64,000 bases of DNA from NCBI GenBank assembly GCA_017301995.1, contig JAFLEH010000028.1, forward strand, positions 1 through 64,000, read 5' to 3'. Below are positions 35,518 to 45,544 of the stretch, piece after piece (within the stretch, counting starts at the first letter, position 1; each line of letters starts with the position of its first letter). The translations under genes were made by a program, and so were the position numbers. The notes below the pieces were generated by a model, which was not told the DNA's origin, made no database searches, and saw only the letters and a program-made list of their open reading frames with translations. This DNA is from Verrucomicrobiota bacterium. Lineage in GTDB: Bacteria; Verrucomicrobiota; Verrucomicrobiia; Verrucomicrobiales; Akkermansiaceae.

Positions 35518-36033
35518 TCAATCCAGCGCCTTTTCGGTGGCGCTGGCGAGTTCCGTCAAAAAGCTGATGACCTTTCTGAGATCGTCCTTCTTGATCGTTC
35601 TGGCCCCTCCTTCCAATGACCGGTGCACCACCTCGCCTCTGATGCCGATCCATGTGTCGAGTTGTTTTTTAGCTCCGGCAGGATCGAAGTTGTTCCACCT
35701 CCAGCAAGCCGTCACGTCTATGCCGGTGTAGTCGAGGAACAGCTTCCTGGTTTTGTCCGAATTTGGATTGTTGAACCTCTTGAGTTCCTCATCCAGCCTG
35801 GCCTTCATGAACTTTCCCAACTGGCACCCTTCGAGGAGTTTCAACTGAGGAATGACAGCCTCCGTGATGCGATCCTCCACGTAGGTCTCCCATGCGGTAA
35901 ACGCCATGATGAGTCCGGCCCGCTTCAGAACCTCCAATTCTTCGGGAGTTGCCTTTTCTCTTGTGCTATAGAGTTCGAGAAGCGCCGTGGCATCGCTGAT
36001 GGAAGCGAGAAATGTGTCGTGTGATTGTGACAT
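35518..36033 (-). CDS. HEPN-domain protein, candidate RNase
   Basis: The 171-residue all-helical protein contains IGIRGEVVHRSLEGG, an R-x4-H motif of HEPN ribonucleases, in the last third. LIMAFTAWETYVEDRITEAV is the usual first long helix of the family, with FTAWE near the active-site face; this matches the MAE_28990/RiboL-PSP type of stand-alone HEPN proteins. The gene overlaps nothing and is not next to an obvious antitoxin (no MNT or other partner). It lies beside the Dpd genes and may be an additional defence component or a loner toxin. The start is ATG 36033. Confidence 0.65.
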   Translation of the reverse strand: MSQSHDTFLASISDATALLELYSTREKATPEELEVLKRAGLIMAFTAWETYVEDRITEAVIPQLKLLEGCQLGKFMKARLDEELKRFNNPNSDKTRKLFLDYTGIDVTACWRWNNFDPAGAKKQLDTWIGIRGEVVHRSLEGGARTIKKDDLRKVISFLTELASATEKALD

Positions 36034-36244
36034 GAACTGGGTGGTTTGAATGATGGTCCGAATTCGTCTGGTGCTTAGGTCTGTTTGGCCGCCCGCACCC
36101 GGTGGTCATTTGGCGAAGGGAGGCACGGGCATCCGCAGGCATGGGGTGAGCAAGAAGGCGTCCTACTAACGGTAGTGACACTCCGTGTCAACAGCCATGG
36201 CTGCGGCGCGCGTGTCTCCCGTTTCCGAGTTCAAGCTTCGGACT

Positions 36245-37987
36245 TCAGGTTTTGCACTCTACCACCGCGAGCAACTGCCGTGCGCGGCTGACGGCCATGA
36301 ACCATGAGTAGTGGTCGTAGTCGCTGGAAATGTCCCGGTGGGACGGCAGACCGATGAGGATGACCGCCTTGGCGTCGAGGCCCTTGGCCTTGTGGATGGA
36401 GGTGTGGCGAATGGTGCCGGGGGCATCATCTTCCTCGGTGCATTCGCGGAGGTTGCGGCCGTGGATGACCCGACGGTCACCTAGCGGGCTCTTGGCGATG
36501 GTGGACTGGGCGTGTAGCAGCAGCACGTCCTCAGGATGGCACAGTCCCGATTTCTGCCATTGCCGGAGGATGGTTTCCACGAGGGCACATGCATCCGCCC
36601 CAGCGGGAAGGGTATGGATGACCGGCTCCGGACCTTCCGGGAGGTGATCGCCATGGCCGAGCGCCCCGATCATGCCAAGGGTGGCCGGACTCGGGTGATC
36701 GCAGATGAACTGCCACAGGGGGCGGGTGTAACGGACGGCGGGTTGGAGCCGCACATGCGCGGGCTGGGACCAAATGGTTGTGAAAACAACAGGGTCAAAG
36801 CGCTCGGCAACCCGGAAAGGAGGGCGTTGGGCCGTATCATAGAAAATACTGGCGAGCGAATCCCGGTATCCCCCCAGGAGCAGTTTATAGATATACCACC
36901 ATCCGCCGGATTCGGTCTCTCCGGCATCAATTTCAACCGGCCAGCATGTGTCGTGGTCTTGTCCTTCATCCACCACCAGCGCGTCGAAGACCGGCCACAT
37001 CGACCGCAGCTCGATATCGCGCGAGGTTTCAAGGACCAGACGTGGAAGTTCGATCTCGTAAAAAGCACGGATCACTTCCGTGACCGAACCCGGTGGCGGC
37101 GCGGTGGTTCTCCGGCCTGTGAGGGCGAGCAACTCGAAGAAGAGTTCCTCCCAACCTTTGACGACAACCTCACCAGGGTTGATGTGCCGGAGGGCGACCA
37201 ATCGCCGCAGTTGGGCGGTCAGCGCCTTGTTGTAGGTGAGGAAAAGCACCCGCTGTCCGTTCCCCTGCGCGGCGTAGCGGGCTGCCTGCTCCAGCGCATG
37301 CCAGGTCTTGCCGGTTCCGGTGCCGCCGCTGACAAGCAGTTGCCGGTTCGCGGAAAGCTGGTCGAGAAGGACGAAGCGGCTCTCGAACTGGCGCTTGAAA
37401 AGTTGCTCGGTGTGATCGATGAACGCGCGCTTTTCCTTAGGTAGAGAACCTTGGCCGAATGCCGCCAGGACGGCCCGCCGTGCCTGCGGTTCAACCGGCT
37501 TGCTGGCAAGGCGCCCGAAGATCCGCCGCCAAGTGGAGATCCAGTTTTTCAGATTGTTCCCGGTGACGAGCCAGTGGCGCGGGATGCCTTGGAAGGTTTC
37601 AACATCGGGCGGAGCCGTCGCACCGGGAACGCACAGCGCCTTTTCGACGAACGGCGGGTCGCCCTTGTCCTTAATGCCTTGGATCACGCCCTGCCATTCC
37701 GCGTGGAGTTGTTCAGCCGGGTCACTGCCCCCGGCACCCTCCCACCGTCCGGTCTCTGGGTAATGGCGAGGAAGGGATGTTTTCACCTCCAGCACCAGCA
37801 AGCCTCCCGTCGGCCCGAGAATGAGAAAATCCCCCTCACGCTCCGTCCCAAACTTGTCGCGATAGTAGTAGCCCCAGATGATGGTCCAGGTATCGGGCGA
37901 ATCGGCCAAGCACTTGAGCCGTTCCGCCACGCGGATTTCGGTCTCATTGCACGACCTCGGCGGGCGGTGGTGAATCCATTCGATCAT
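36245..37987 (-). CDS. NERD-domain UvrD-like helicase
   Basis: ATG 37987 (MIEWIHHRPPRSCNETEIRV) gives 580 residues; an in-frame start at 38026 is possible. The N-terminus is a NERD (nuclease-related) domain: TEREGDFLILGPTGGLLVLE followed by VKTS, the D...E-x-K nuclease core. A UvrD-type helicase follows with GGTGTGKTWHALEQAARY (motif I, near residue 230) and VDEGQDHDTCW (motif II), then SIHKAKGLDAKAVILIGLPS and SWFMAVSRARQLLAVVE (V/VI). Such fusions are common in accessory regions. This is the last intact gene before the tRNA-Leu boundary, on the minus strand. A defence or repair role is inference. Confidence 0.8.
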   Translation of the reverse strand: MIEWIHHRPPRSCNETEIRVAERLKCLADSPDTWTIIWGYYYRDKFGTEREGDFLILGPTGGLLVLEVKTSLPRHYPETGRWEGAGGSDPAEQLHAEWQGVIQGIKDKGDPPFVEKALCVPGATAPPDVETFQGIPRHWLVTGNNLKNWISTWRRIFGRLASKPVEPQARRAVLAAFGQGSLPKEKRAFIDHTEQLFKRQFESRFVLLDQLSANRQLLVSGGTGTGKTWHALEQAARYAAQGNGQRVLFLTYNKALTAQLRRLVALRHINPGEVVVKGWEELFFELLALTGRRTTAPPPGSVTEVIRAFYEIELPRLVLETSRDIELRSMWPVFDALVVDEGQDHDTCWPVEIDAGETESGGWWYIYKLLLGGYRDSLASIFYDTAQRPPFRVAERFDPVVFTTIWSQPAHVRLQPAVRYTRPLWQFICDHPSPATLGMIGALGHGDHLPEGPEPVIHTLPAGADACALVETILRQWQKSGLCHPEDVLLLHAQSTIAKSPLGDRRVIHGRNLRECTEEDDAPGTIRHTSIHKAKGLDAKAVILIGLPSHRDISSDYDHYSWFMAVSRARQLLAVVECKT

Positions 37988-38026
37988 GGCTAGGAGACTA
38001 CGGGCGTCCTGCGGAAATCCTATCAA

Positions 38027-38708
38027 ATACTGTTAGTCTCGTGCTGTGGAGGCTTGCCCTTATTCTCCAAACCCCGAGCAAGATTCCGGCGAGAATCCTG
38101 TCCCGGTCATGTCCGGCAACACTACGGACAAGTCCACCCTGCGCGGGTTTCTCGCAACGATCCAAACCCACTGTGGCAAACCGTCAACAGCCATGATGGA
38201 GTTGGAAAAGACGGTCGGGTCGATCAGGCTGACAACCGGCCGGGCGATGTCTTCCAGCGAGCGCTCCTGGGGGACTCCGGAAGCGAGGGGGACCGGTTTC
38301 AGTCCCATCCGGAACAGCGACTCATTGAGCTTTTAGAACCCCCTTGAGCCCTTTCATTGGGACGATGATGCCACGGTTCACCATGTCGTGGAAAGTGCTG
38401 CGGGGGCACCGGCGGGACGAAGTTGCCGCGGGTCGTTCCATAGCGGACGGCCGAGGTCGGACCACTTGGACTGCGGTTTGGCGGGTTTGGCGAGGGCATC
38501 GTAGCCGGATGGTTGACACTCCTGCGTCAATTCCAACCCCAAATCAAGATCATCGGAAACTCACCCAACCGAGCCCAAAACGGACACATTGCGGCAGTAT
38601 GCCTGATATGATGATCCCTCGGCTCCCCCCCTTGCGGGAGGGACGATCGTTTCTATCAGTCCCGGAAAATAAGTGCACAATAAATACACAAGTCTGCATG
38701 ACTAACAA
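38027..38708. other. Remnant region before tRNA-Leu
   Basis: No intact gene is seen in about 680 bases. On the minus strand a short stretch near 38325-38402 translates to STFHDMVNRGIIVPMKGLKG, which resembles the helix-turn-helix of excisionase-type proteins. Separately, 38060-38308 (minus) has a protein-like stretch (SNSIMAVDGLPQWVWIVARN) of unknown family. Frames are broken between the two, so these are best read as debris of mobile genes near the insertion boundary. Confidence 0.4.
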
Positions 38709-38736
38709 AAATCCGGCCCGTGATGGGGCCGGATTT
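38709..38736 (-). terminator. Terminator of tRNA-Leu
   Basis: AAATCCGGCCC (38709-38719) pairs perfectly over 11 bases with GGGCCGGATTT (38726-38736) across a 6-base loop. On the minus strand, downstream of the tRNA, the stem is followed by T residues. It sits 20 bases after the tRNA 3' end and is a typical rho-independent terminator. Confidence 0.75.
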
Positions 38737-38756
38737 CTTTGAAACTAAAGGGAAAG

Positions 38757-38838
<82 letters not shown>

Positions 38839-38973
38839 ATTCGTGTTGGGTGGGGGCGGCTTTGGTAGCGATCCAATCCGGAGTTGGCAAGCAAATCTTC
38901 GGTTTTTTCCGAAAATTTTTCTCGGGTTCCGGCTTGCAATGGCGGAGCGGCGGGAAACCATGGGCGGCGAGCC

Positions 38974-40041
38974 ATGGAATCGATCACCGCGGAAAGCCTC
39001 AGCAAATCGTTCGGCACGGTCCGGGCGTTGGACGCCGTGAGCCTCGGGATCGGCGCGGGCGAGCTGTTTTTTTTGCTAGGCCCCTCCGGTTGCGGGAAAA
39101 GCACCTTGCTTCGCTGCATCGCGGGGCTGGAACGGCCGGATTCGGGGATTGTGAAATTCGGCGGACGCGTGGTGACCGATCTGCCCGCCCACCAGCGTGG
39201 GACAGCGATGGTCTTCCAAAGCTACGCGCTGTGGCCGCATCTCACGGTGGCCAAGAACATCGCGTTCGGGTTGGAGGAGCGGAGAATTCCCAGGCCCGAG
39301 ATCAAGCGCCGGGTCGAGGAAGCGCTCGATTTGGTCCAGTTGGCGGGATTCGGCAACCGCACGATCGACCAGATGTCCGGCGGCCAGCAACAGCGCGTGG
39401 CCTTGGCGCGGGCGCTTGTGGTTAGGCCGAAATGCCTGCTTTTGGACGAACCGCTCTCGAATCTCGACGCCCGGTTGCGCCTCGAAATGCGGCGCGAAAT
39501 TCGGCGGATCGTGAAACTCCACGGCCTGACCGCCATTTACGTCACCCACGACCAAGAGGAGGCGCTGGCGATGGCCGACCGCATCGCCATTCTCGATGCC
39601 GGACACCTCGCCCAGACCGGAACGCCGGAGGAAATCTACCGTTCACCGCGCTCGCCGATGGTGGCGGCGTTCATCGGGGAAACCAATCTGATCTCCGCCA
39701 CCGTGGACGCGTCCGGTGCCGGAGAAGCCCGCGTTTCCACAGCCGCCGGGGCGTTTTCCGGGCGGATTCCGGATTCCGGATGGGCACCCGCGACGGGGAC
39801 CACCGCCACGGTTTCCATCAGGCCGGAGGCATGGCGGCTGCATCGGGAGAACGGGGAAAATCCCCTCCCCGGCCGCGTGACCGACCGGACCTATCTGGGG
39901 CAGCACATCCAGTATTGGATAGAAACCGCGCTCGGCCCCCAGCAGGCCGTCGAAACCAACCCCCACCGGCTGCTCGAACCGGGAGAAACCGTCCTGCTGC
40001 ACGCGAACCGCGAGGACGTGCTGGTGCTCGCGGTTTCCTGA
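38974..40041 (+). CDS. ABC importer ATP-binding subunit, Fe3+/polyamine type
   Basis: ATG 38974 (MESITAESLSKSFGTVRALD) is the normal start; the frame extends upstream without family character. The 355-residue protein has Walker A GPSGCGKSTLLR, signature LSGGQ-type MSGGQQQRVALARAL, Walker B LLLDEPLSNLDARLR and the H-loop THDQEEAL. The C-terminal 110 residues (from about 245) form a TOBE-like domain with ATVSIRPEAWRL. Sequence layout is that of PotA/FbpC importers. It is the first of three co-oriented genes (15 bases to the next), all belonging to one importer. The substrate is uncertain; the binding-protein family points to ferric iron. Confidence 0.85.
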   Translation: MESITAESLSKSFGTVRALDAVSLGIGAGELFFLLGPSGCGKSTLLRCIAGLERPDSGIVKFGGRVVTDLPAHQRGTAMVFQSYALWPHLTVAKNIAFGLEERRIPRPEIKRRVEEALDLVQLAGFGNRTIDQMSGGQQQRVALARALVVRPKCLLLDEPLSNLDARLRLEMRREIRRIVKLHGLTAIYVTHDQEEALAMADRIAILDAGHLAQTGTPEEIYRSPRSPMVAAFIGETNLISATVDASGAGEARVSTAAGAFSGRIPDSGWAPATGTTATVSIRPEAWRLHRENGENPLPGRVTDRTYLGQHIQYWIETALGPQQAVETNPHRLLEPGETVLLHANREDVLVLAVS

Positions 40042-40056
40042 CTCCCCCGCCCCGCC

Positions 40057-41550
40057 ATGCCCGCCGTCCGCCATTTTCTGGTTCCCTCGATGCTGGCCGG
40101 TATCATCGCGCTGCCGCTCGCCTTGCGTGAGGAAACCCGGACCGGATCCCCATCCGCCGCCGATGATACGCTGGTGATCCTTTCCCCGCACACCGAGTCC
40201 ATCCAGCGGGAGTTCGGCGAGGCATTCGCCACCCATTGGAAGGCCGCGACCGGCCGCACGGTTTACATCGACTGGCGCACGCCCGGTGGCATGTCGGAAA
40301 TCCGGATGGTGATCGACGCCGGCTATCAGGCGGCTGCGGAAACCGGGCGCGACGGGATTGGCGCGGACGTGCTGTTTGGCGGCGGCGAGCCGGACTTCGC
40401 CGAACAGGCGCGCAAGGGACGCTTGGTCCCGCTGCGGGTTTTCGACCGGCATCCGGAGTGGTTCGGGCCGGAGGGACCAGTCCGTGTGACGTTCTCCGGC
40501 GAGCGGTTTTTCCCGCCGGACAAGGTCTGGGTGGGAACCTGCTTGGCCCAATTCGGCATCTGCCACAATCCGGACGGCATCGGGCGGCTGGGTATCCCGG
40601 CACCAGTCACTTGGGACGATCTCGGCGATCCAAGGCTATTCGGGCACATCGCCCTATCCGATCCGACCAAGAGCGGATCGGTGGCCAGGTCGTTTGAGCT
40701 GGTGGTCCAGTCGAAAATGCAACAATCGATTCGCTCGAGTGAACCGTCCGGCGCTGCTGGGGCGGCTACCGGATGGGACGAAGGACTCCGGTTGCTGCAG
40801 CGGATGGCGGCGAATTCCCGCTATTTCACGGACAGCGCGTCGCGGATTCCGCAGGAAGTGGCGCAGGGAAACGCGGTTGCGGGCATGTGTATCGACCTCT
40901 ACGGACGATCGTTTCAAACGGACCTAAGAAAGCGCGACGGCGGTCCTAGGCTGATCTGGCATGCGCCGCCGGGAGGTTCCACGGTGAGCGCCGACCCTGT
41001 GGGCGTTTTCCGGGGCGCGCCGAACGCGGATCTGGCGCAGGCGTTTGTCGAATTCTGCCTCAGTCCGGCGGGACAAACCTTGTGGTTCGGTAAGCCCGGC
41101 ACCCAGGGCGGACCGCGAAACCGCGCTCTGCATCGCATGCCGATCCGCAGCGATGTTTTCACACCGGAAAATCTGGCCAAGGCCACGGATTCGGTGACGG
41201 ATCCCTACCGCTCCGCAGAGTTGCTCGCCTACGACCGGGAACTGACCGGCCGCGCCTTCGGCACCTTGCGGAAAATCGTCCGGGTCATGTGCATCGATAC
41301 CCATGAGGAAATGAAGTCCGCCTGGGCCGCGATCATCCGCGCGGGCATGCCCGCCGACGCTCTGGCCGTTTTTCACGACATTACCGCCCTGCCCTATGCC
41401 GAAGTCGGCCACGGCGATCCTCTTCTTGACAGTCCCGACCCATTGGTCGCCGAGAAACGCGCCAGCGACCTGGCCAACCGATTCCGGGAAAACTACCGCC
41501 GTGCGGAGGCGCTCGCCCGGCAACACATTGAGCACCGCGAACATCCTTGA
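40057..41550 (+). CDS. ABC importer extracellular solute-binding protein
   Basis: The 497-residue protein has a hydrophobic N-terminal segment (residues 5-24, MPAVRHFLVPSMLAGIIALP) that serves as a signal peptide or anchor, since no lipobox Cys is seen. TLVILSPHTESIQREFGEAF and TVYIDWRTPGGMSEIRMV resemble the family-1 solute-binding proteins of Fe3+ importers (AfuA/FbpA), where a Tyr pair coordinates iron. The C-terminal region (from about 380) is longer than usual. It lies between the ATPase and permease, 7 bases before the latter. It delivers ligand to the permease in the periplasm or at the cytoplasmic membrane face. Confidence 0.75.
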   Translation: MPAVRHFLVPSMLAGIIALPLALREETRTGSPSAADDTLVILSPHTESIQREFGEAFATHWKAATGRTVYIDWRTPGGMSEIRMVIDAGYQAAAETGRDGIGADVLFGGGEPDFAEQARKGRLVPLRVFDRHPEWFGPEGPVRVTFSGERFFPPDKVWVGTCLAQFGICHNPDGIGRLGIPAPVTWDDLGDPRLFGHIALSDPTKSGSVARSFELVVQSKMQQSIRSSEPSGAAGAATGWDEGLRLLQRMAANSRYFTDSASRIPQEVAQGNAVAGMCIDLYGRSFQTDLRKRDGGPRLIWHAPPGGSTVSADPVGVFRGAPNADLAQAFVEFCLSPAGQTLWFGKPGTQGGPRNRALHRMPIRSDVFTPENLAKATDSVTDPYRSAELLAYDRELTGRAFGTLRKIVRVMCIDTHEEMKSAWAAIIRAGMPADALAVFHDITALPYAEVGHGDPLLDSPDPLVAEKRASDLANRFRENYRRAEALARQHIEHREHP

Positions 41551-41557
41551 AGCCATC

Positions 41558-43264
41558 ATGAAACGCGGCACCTCCCTATCGATCGGCATCCTAACGGTGG
41601 CCTTGTTCGCGGTGTTTTTCCTCTATCCGGCGTGGATGGTGGTCCGGCAGGCGTTCGAGGTGCCCGGTGGCGGCTTCACCACTGCCTATCTCGGCGCGGT
41701 GTTCGCCAATCCGCTTTACCGTGAAGGGCTGTGGAACGCGCTGGCGCTGGGGTTTTCCAGCACGCTGGCCACGCTGCTGATCGCGATGCCGCTGGCGCTG
41801 GTGGCGCACCGGTATGCGTTTCCCGCGAAGGGGGTGTTGGGAAGTCTGGCGCTGGTGCCGATGATCCTGCCGCCATTCGTGGGTGCGGTGGGCGTGAAAC
41901 AAATCCTCGGTGTGAATGGCGCGGCCAACGCGCTTCTGACATCCCTCGGGCTGATGGATTCGGCGCATCCGTTCGACTGGTTGGCGGAGGGTCGGTTCGC
42001 GGGGATCATCTCGATGAACGCGCTCCACCTCTATCCGATTCTCTATCTGAACATCCTCGCCGCGCTCTCCAACCTTGATCCGGCGATGGAGCAGGCTGCG
42101 GAAAACCTCGGCTGCCCGCCGTGGAAACGGTTTTTCCGGATCACCCTGCCGCTGGCCATGCCGGGTGTGTTCGCCGGTTCGTCGCTGGTGTTCATCTGGG
42201 CCTTCACCGAGTTGGGGGTGCCACTGGTTTTTGATTTCCCAAGGGTGGCGCCGGTCCAGATTTTCGATGGGCTGAAGGGGCTCGACCGGAATCCCATCCC
42301 TTACGCGCTGACAACGATTCTGCTCGTCATTGCCACTCTGGTTTTCCTAACCGCAAAGACGGTCACCGCCATTTCCGGAGGTGGCAACACTCCGCGCCCC
42401 AAGGGCCGGACCACGGCGCGGCGGTTGGCAGGCTGGCGCGGATGGGCTTGTGCCTCGCTGTTTGGCGGGGTATTCGCCATCGCCTCGCTGCCGCATCTTG
42501 GGGTCATTCTGCTTTCGGTCGCGGAGCGCTGGTATGGAACGGTGCTGCCGGATGAACTAACCATCCGGCACTACGTGGAAGCGCTGGGCAACGGTCTGGT
42601 GGTGCCATCCATCCGCAACAGCCTCCTCTACTCCGGCTGCGCGGTGGCGCTTGCCCTAACCATCGGCCTCGCGGCGGCATGGGTGATCGTCCGTTCCGAT
42701 CTCAAAGGCCGGGCGCTGCTGGACGCGATGATGATGGCCCCGCTGGCGGTGCCCGGCCTGGTCATGGCGTTCGGCTATCTGGCGCTCTCGCAGGAAGGAC
42801 GGCCGTTCCATTTCCTGATAGGAGCCGATGGCAGTCCGTTCGCGTTGCTGGTGATCGCCTACGCCCTGAAACGGATGCCCTACATCGTGCGTGCGGCGGT
42901 GGCGGGGCTCCAGCAAAGCAATCCGGCGCTGGAGGAAGCCGCGGCGACACTGGGGGCTCCGCCCCACCGCGTGCTCCGTCGTATCGCCGTGCCACTCATC
43001 GGCGCGAACCTCGCGGCCGGCTGCCTGCTCGCCTTTGCCTTCGCCATGCTGGAGGTGAGCGACAGCCTGATCCTCGCCCAACAAACCCAACATTTTCCCA
43101 TCACCAAGGCGATCTACACCCTGCTGGGGACCCTTGGAAACGGCCCGGAACTCGCCGCGGCGCTCGGCGTGTGGGCGATGGTTTTCCTCAGTGTCTCGAT
43201 TCTCGGCGCCGCATCGTTGGGTATCCGCCGAGGAGGAGCATCCGGTTTCGGAGGCGTCTCCTGA
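41558..43264 (+). CDS. ABC importer permease, two fused transmembrane halves
   Basis: I start it at ATG 41558 (MKRGTSLSIGILTVALFAVF); the frame upstream overlaps the binding protein. The 568-residue protein has about twelve transmembrane segments, with two copies of the permease domain: EAA-loop-like AAENLGCPPWKRFFRITLPL in the first half and EAAATLGAPPHRVLRRIAVP in the second. This fused FbpB/AfuB form is normal for ferric-iron importers. It ends 28 bases before the convergent TpsB stop. Confidence 0.9.
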   Translation: MKRGTSLSIGILTVALFAVFFLYPAWMVVRQAFEVPGGGFTTAYLGAVFANPLYREGLWNALALGFSSTLATLLIAMPLALVAHRYAFPAKGVLGSLALVPMILPPFVGAVGVKQILGVNGAANALLTSLGLMDSAHPFDWLAEGRFAGIISMNALHLYPILYLNILAALSNLDPAMEQAAENLGCPPWKRFFRITLPLAMPGVFAGSSLVFIWAFTELGVPLVFDFPRVAPVQIFDGLKGLDRNPIPYALTTILLVIATLVFLTAKTVTAISGGGNTPRPKGRTTARRLAGWRGWACASLFGGVFAIASLPHLGVILLSVAERWYGTVLPDELTIRHYVEALGNGLVVPSIRNSLLYSGCAVALALTIGLAAAWVIVRSDLKGRALLDAMMMAPLAVPGLVMAFGYLALSQEGRPFHFLIGADGSPFALLVIAYALKRMPYIVRAAVAGLQQSNPALEEAAATLGAPPHRVLRRIAVPLIGANLAAGCLLAFAFAMLEVSDSLILAQQTQHFPITKAIYTLLGTLGNGPELAAALGVWAMVFLSVSILGAASLGIRRGGASGFGGVS

Positions 43265-43291
43265 ACGAAACCCGAGCGGGCCGCGATCAAG

Positions 43292-45517
43292 TTAGAAAAC
43301 GTAGATCAATCCGAAGTGAATGGCTCCGTCATCACCATTGGCGGCAGCGGGCGGGAGATCTTCCATCCGGAATCCGTAGTCCAACCTGAGCTTGAGCGAG
43401 TCCTCGAACTCATATCGGATCCCCAATCCCACCGACATCAGATCCGCGGCGTCATCCAGCGGATCGGCCGGGTTTTCATCCACCGATTCGCCATGGGCGT
43501 AGTCAACGAAGGCGATGAATTTCAGCATATCGTTGCGGGTAAAGCCGAACCAATCCCTGGCGGGATGGAACTCGGGACTGTGCAGTTCGAGGTTGATGAT
43601 CCATCCGAGATCGCCGCGAAGCGCGCGTTCCGGATAGCCTCTGACCGAACTGAAGCCACCAAGGCCCATCTGCTCGCTGGCGAGCAGGTTTGATGACGCA
43701 TACTGGCCGGTGATCGCGGCGCGGGCCATCATCCCCGCAAACGGCAGATCCTGCTCGCGTTCCAAGCGCACACGGGTGTACACATACGAAGCCTCGGCAT
43801 TGGCGCGCAGCGGAGAGAACGCCTCGTCGGTATTGTCATCCGTCACATCGCCGGGCGAGAAGAACAACTGGGCGGATAGATTGGTTTCCCCGGTGGGATC
43901 GGTTTGGCGCGCGTTGTATTCCAGAACGAGCTGGACGATGTCCGCCGGCGACTCCGATACCGTGCTGCCACCGAATTCGAGGTCGTTGTCGGAACTCTTG
44001 AAATCGAAGCCCGCTCCCACTTCGTGGTGGTAGCCGAGCGCCTCGCGGGTCGGTTTCGCCCATTGTTTGGGGCGCTTGTCCAGCAGCGGTTTGGTCAGAT
44101 CGCTCGCACCGAGGAGTTCCGGCAGCTCCAGATAATGGCGGGCACCGACGATCAGGCTTCCACCCACGGTGTCGGTGGGAACGCCGCCCAAGGTAACCTC
44201 GGCGGTGGATGCCGCGTAGCTGACGAACAGTTCGGTGAACTGGTCGAACTTCGCGTCCTGCCAGGGGATCTGATAGTTCATCGAGAAACCGAGCAGTTCA
44301 TCCGGCTCCAGCGCGCTGAAAACCTGCGCGCCCATCTGGTGGTTGCGGCCCAGCAGAAACGCGTCATACCACGCCGCGCCGAGGAAGAACCGGTTTTCCC
44401 CGGTGATTTCAGTTAGGGAGTTGTCCACCCCCGCGAAGAACTTGAGCGGGCGCTTGTCGTCCACCTCGAACACCAGATTGGTCTGGCCGAGAATGTTGGG
44501 ACCGGGCTGCGAGAAATTCACCGTCACATCGCGGAACGGGTGGTCCACCGGACGGTTGAGGCGCACCCATGGGCTGCGGTTCATGCCGGTGATCTGCGCC
44601 TTGATTTCCTCGGTATCCACGATCCGTCCCTGCAACTGGCTGGTGCGCGGCTGGAACTCGGCGGTCACGTCCTCCGCCTTGTAGGGATTGTTGTACCACG
44701 AATTCCACCAGGTCTTCTCCCCTTCCATCCGTTTCAGGAAACTCTTTTCCGCGGGCGTCAGTTGGTCGGGGGATTTTTTCAGCAGATCAGCCTCGGTTAG
44801 AATCGAGGTGTCCCCCACCCTGCCCTCGACGATGGAAATCACCACGCGGCTGCTGAACAGCGACTGTTTCGGGATGTAAACGTGGGTCATGGGCCGATTG
44901 TTTGCCCGATAATGGTCCTGAATGATGCGCACGACCTCCTGCAGGTCCCCGTATGTCATCGGCAGTTTCCCGATGAACTTCGTCAGATTCGTCCGCAATC
45001 CCTCCGGGTCGGGAGTCATGAGTCCGTCCGTGACCTGAACGCCCTCACGAAGCGCGTCCTTCTGCTCCTTTTCCCAGGTGGGAGCGGGATCGGTCGCCTT
45101 GACACGGCGGTCGAGGAACAGCGAAATCCCGGCCAAGGGGACATTCTGGAAGGCGTCGTCCATCACAACGCTCATCGTGATCGGATCACCGCCAACAACG
45201 GGCGGAGCGGGAGCGATCGGTGGCAAGTTTTTCGGATCGGACGGATCGAGCGGCGGCAGCACCGGATCCTCACCCGCAGGCTTGTCAGCCGCCGGTTTGT
45301 CAGCCGCCGGTTTGTCAGCCGCCGGCGGCGGAGCCGGATCCGGTTTGGGATCCTCCGCCGCTGGGGCCTTTTCGACGGGTGCCGGGGCCACCTGAACCGC
45401 TGGAGGCGTCGCCGGGGCATCCGCCGGCTTGGCGGGTTCGTCCGCCGCGCGCGACGCGCAGGGGAATGTGAACAGGATCACCGCGAGTGGGGACAGTTTC
45501 ATATATTTCCGTTTCAT
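43292..45517 (-). CDS. TpsB outer-membrane transporter (FhaC/ShlB family)
   Basis: The 741-residue protein begins with a signal peptide (MKRKYMKLSPLAVILFTFPC...ASRAA, ending about residue 24). A Pro/Ala-rich linker to about residue 105 contains three PAADK-type repeats. POTRA domains follow, including TMSVVMDDAFQNVPLAGISL, and VYIPKQSLFSSRVV with SIVEGRVGDTSI is the canonical second-POTRA Q-x-L...VEGRV run. The rest is a beta barrel ending in a C-terminal Phe (FGLIYVF), the outer-membrane sorting signal. It is encoded directly after the giant exoprotein (27 bases) and is its dedicated secretion partner. The linker is unusually long. Confidence 0.88.
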   Translation of the reverse strand: MKRKYMKLSPLAVILFTFPCASRAADEPAKPADAPATPPAVQVAPAPVEKAPAAEDPKPDPAPPPAADKPAADKPAADKPAGEDPVLPPLDPSDPKNLPPIAPAPPVVGGDPITMSVVMDDAFQNVPLAGISLFLDRRVKATDPAPTWEKEQKDALREGVQVTDGLMTPDPEGLRTNLTKFIGKLPMTYGDLQEVVRIIQDHYRANNRPMTHVYIPKQSLFSSRVVISIVEGRVGDTSILTEADLLKKSPDQLTPAEKSFLKRMEGEKTWWNSWYNNPYKAEDVTAEFQPRTSQLQGRIVDTEEIKAQITGMNRSPWVRLNRPVDHPFRDVTVNFSQPGPNILGQTNLVFEVDDKRPLKFFAGVDNSLTEITGENRFFLGAAWYDAFLLGRNHQMGAQVFSALEPDELLGFSMNYQIPWQDAKFDQFTELFVSYAASTAEVTLGGVPTDTVGGSLIVGARHYLELPELLGASDLTKPLLDKRPKQWAKPTREALGYHHEVGAGFDFKSSDNDLEFGGSTVSESPADIVQLVLEYNARQTDPTGETNLSAQLFFSPGDVTDDNTDEAFSPLRANAEASYVYTRVRLEREQDLPFAGMMARAAITGQYASSNLLASEQMGLGGFSSVRGYPERALRGDLGWIINLELHSPEFHPARDWFGFTRNDMLKFIAFVDYAHGESVDENPADPLDDAADLMSVGLGIRYEFEDSLKLRLDYGFRMEDLPPAAANGDDGAIHFGLIYVF

Positions 45518-45544
45518 GATCGGGAAGGGCTGGTTTGCGGTTGA

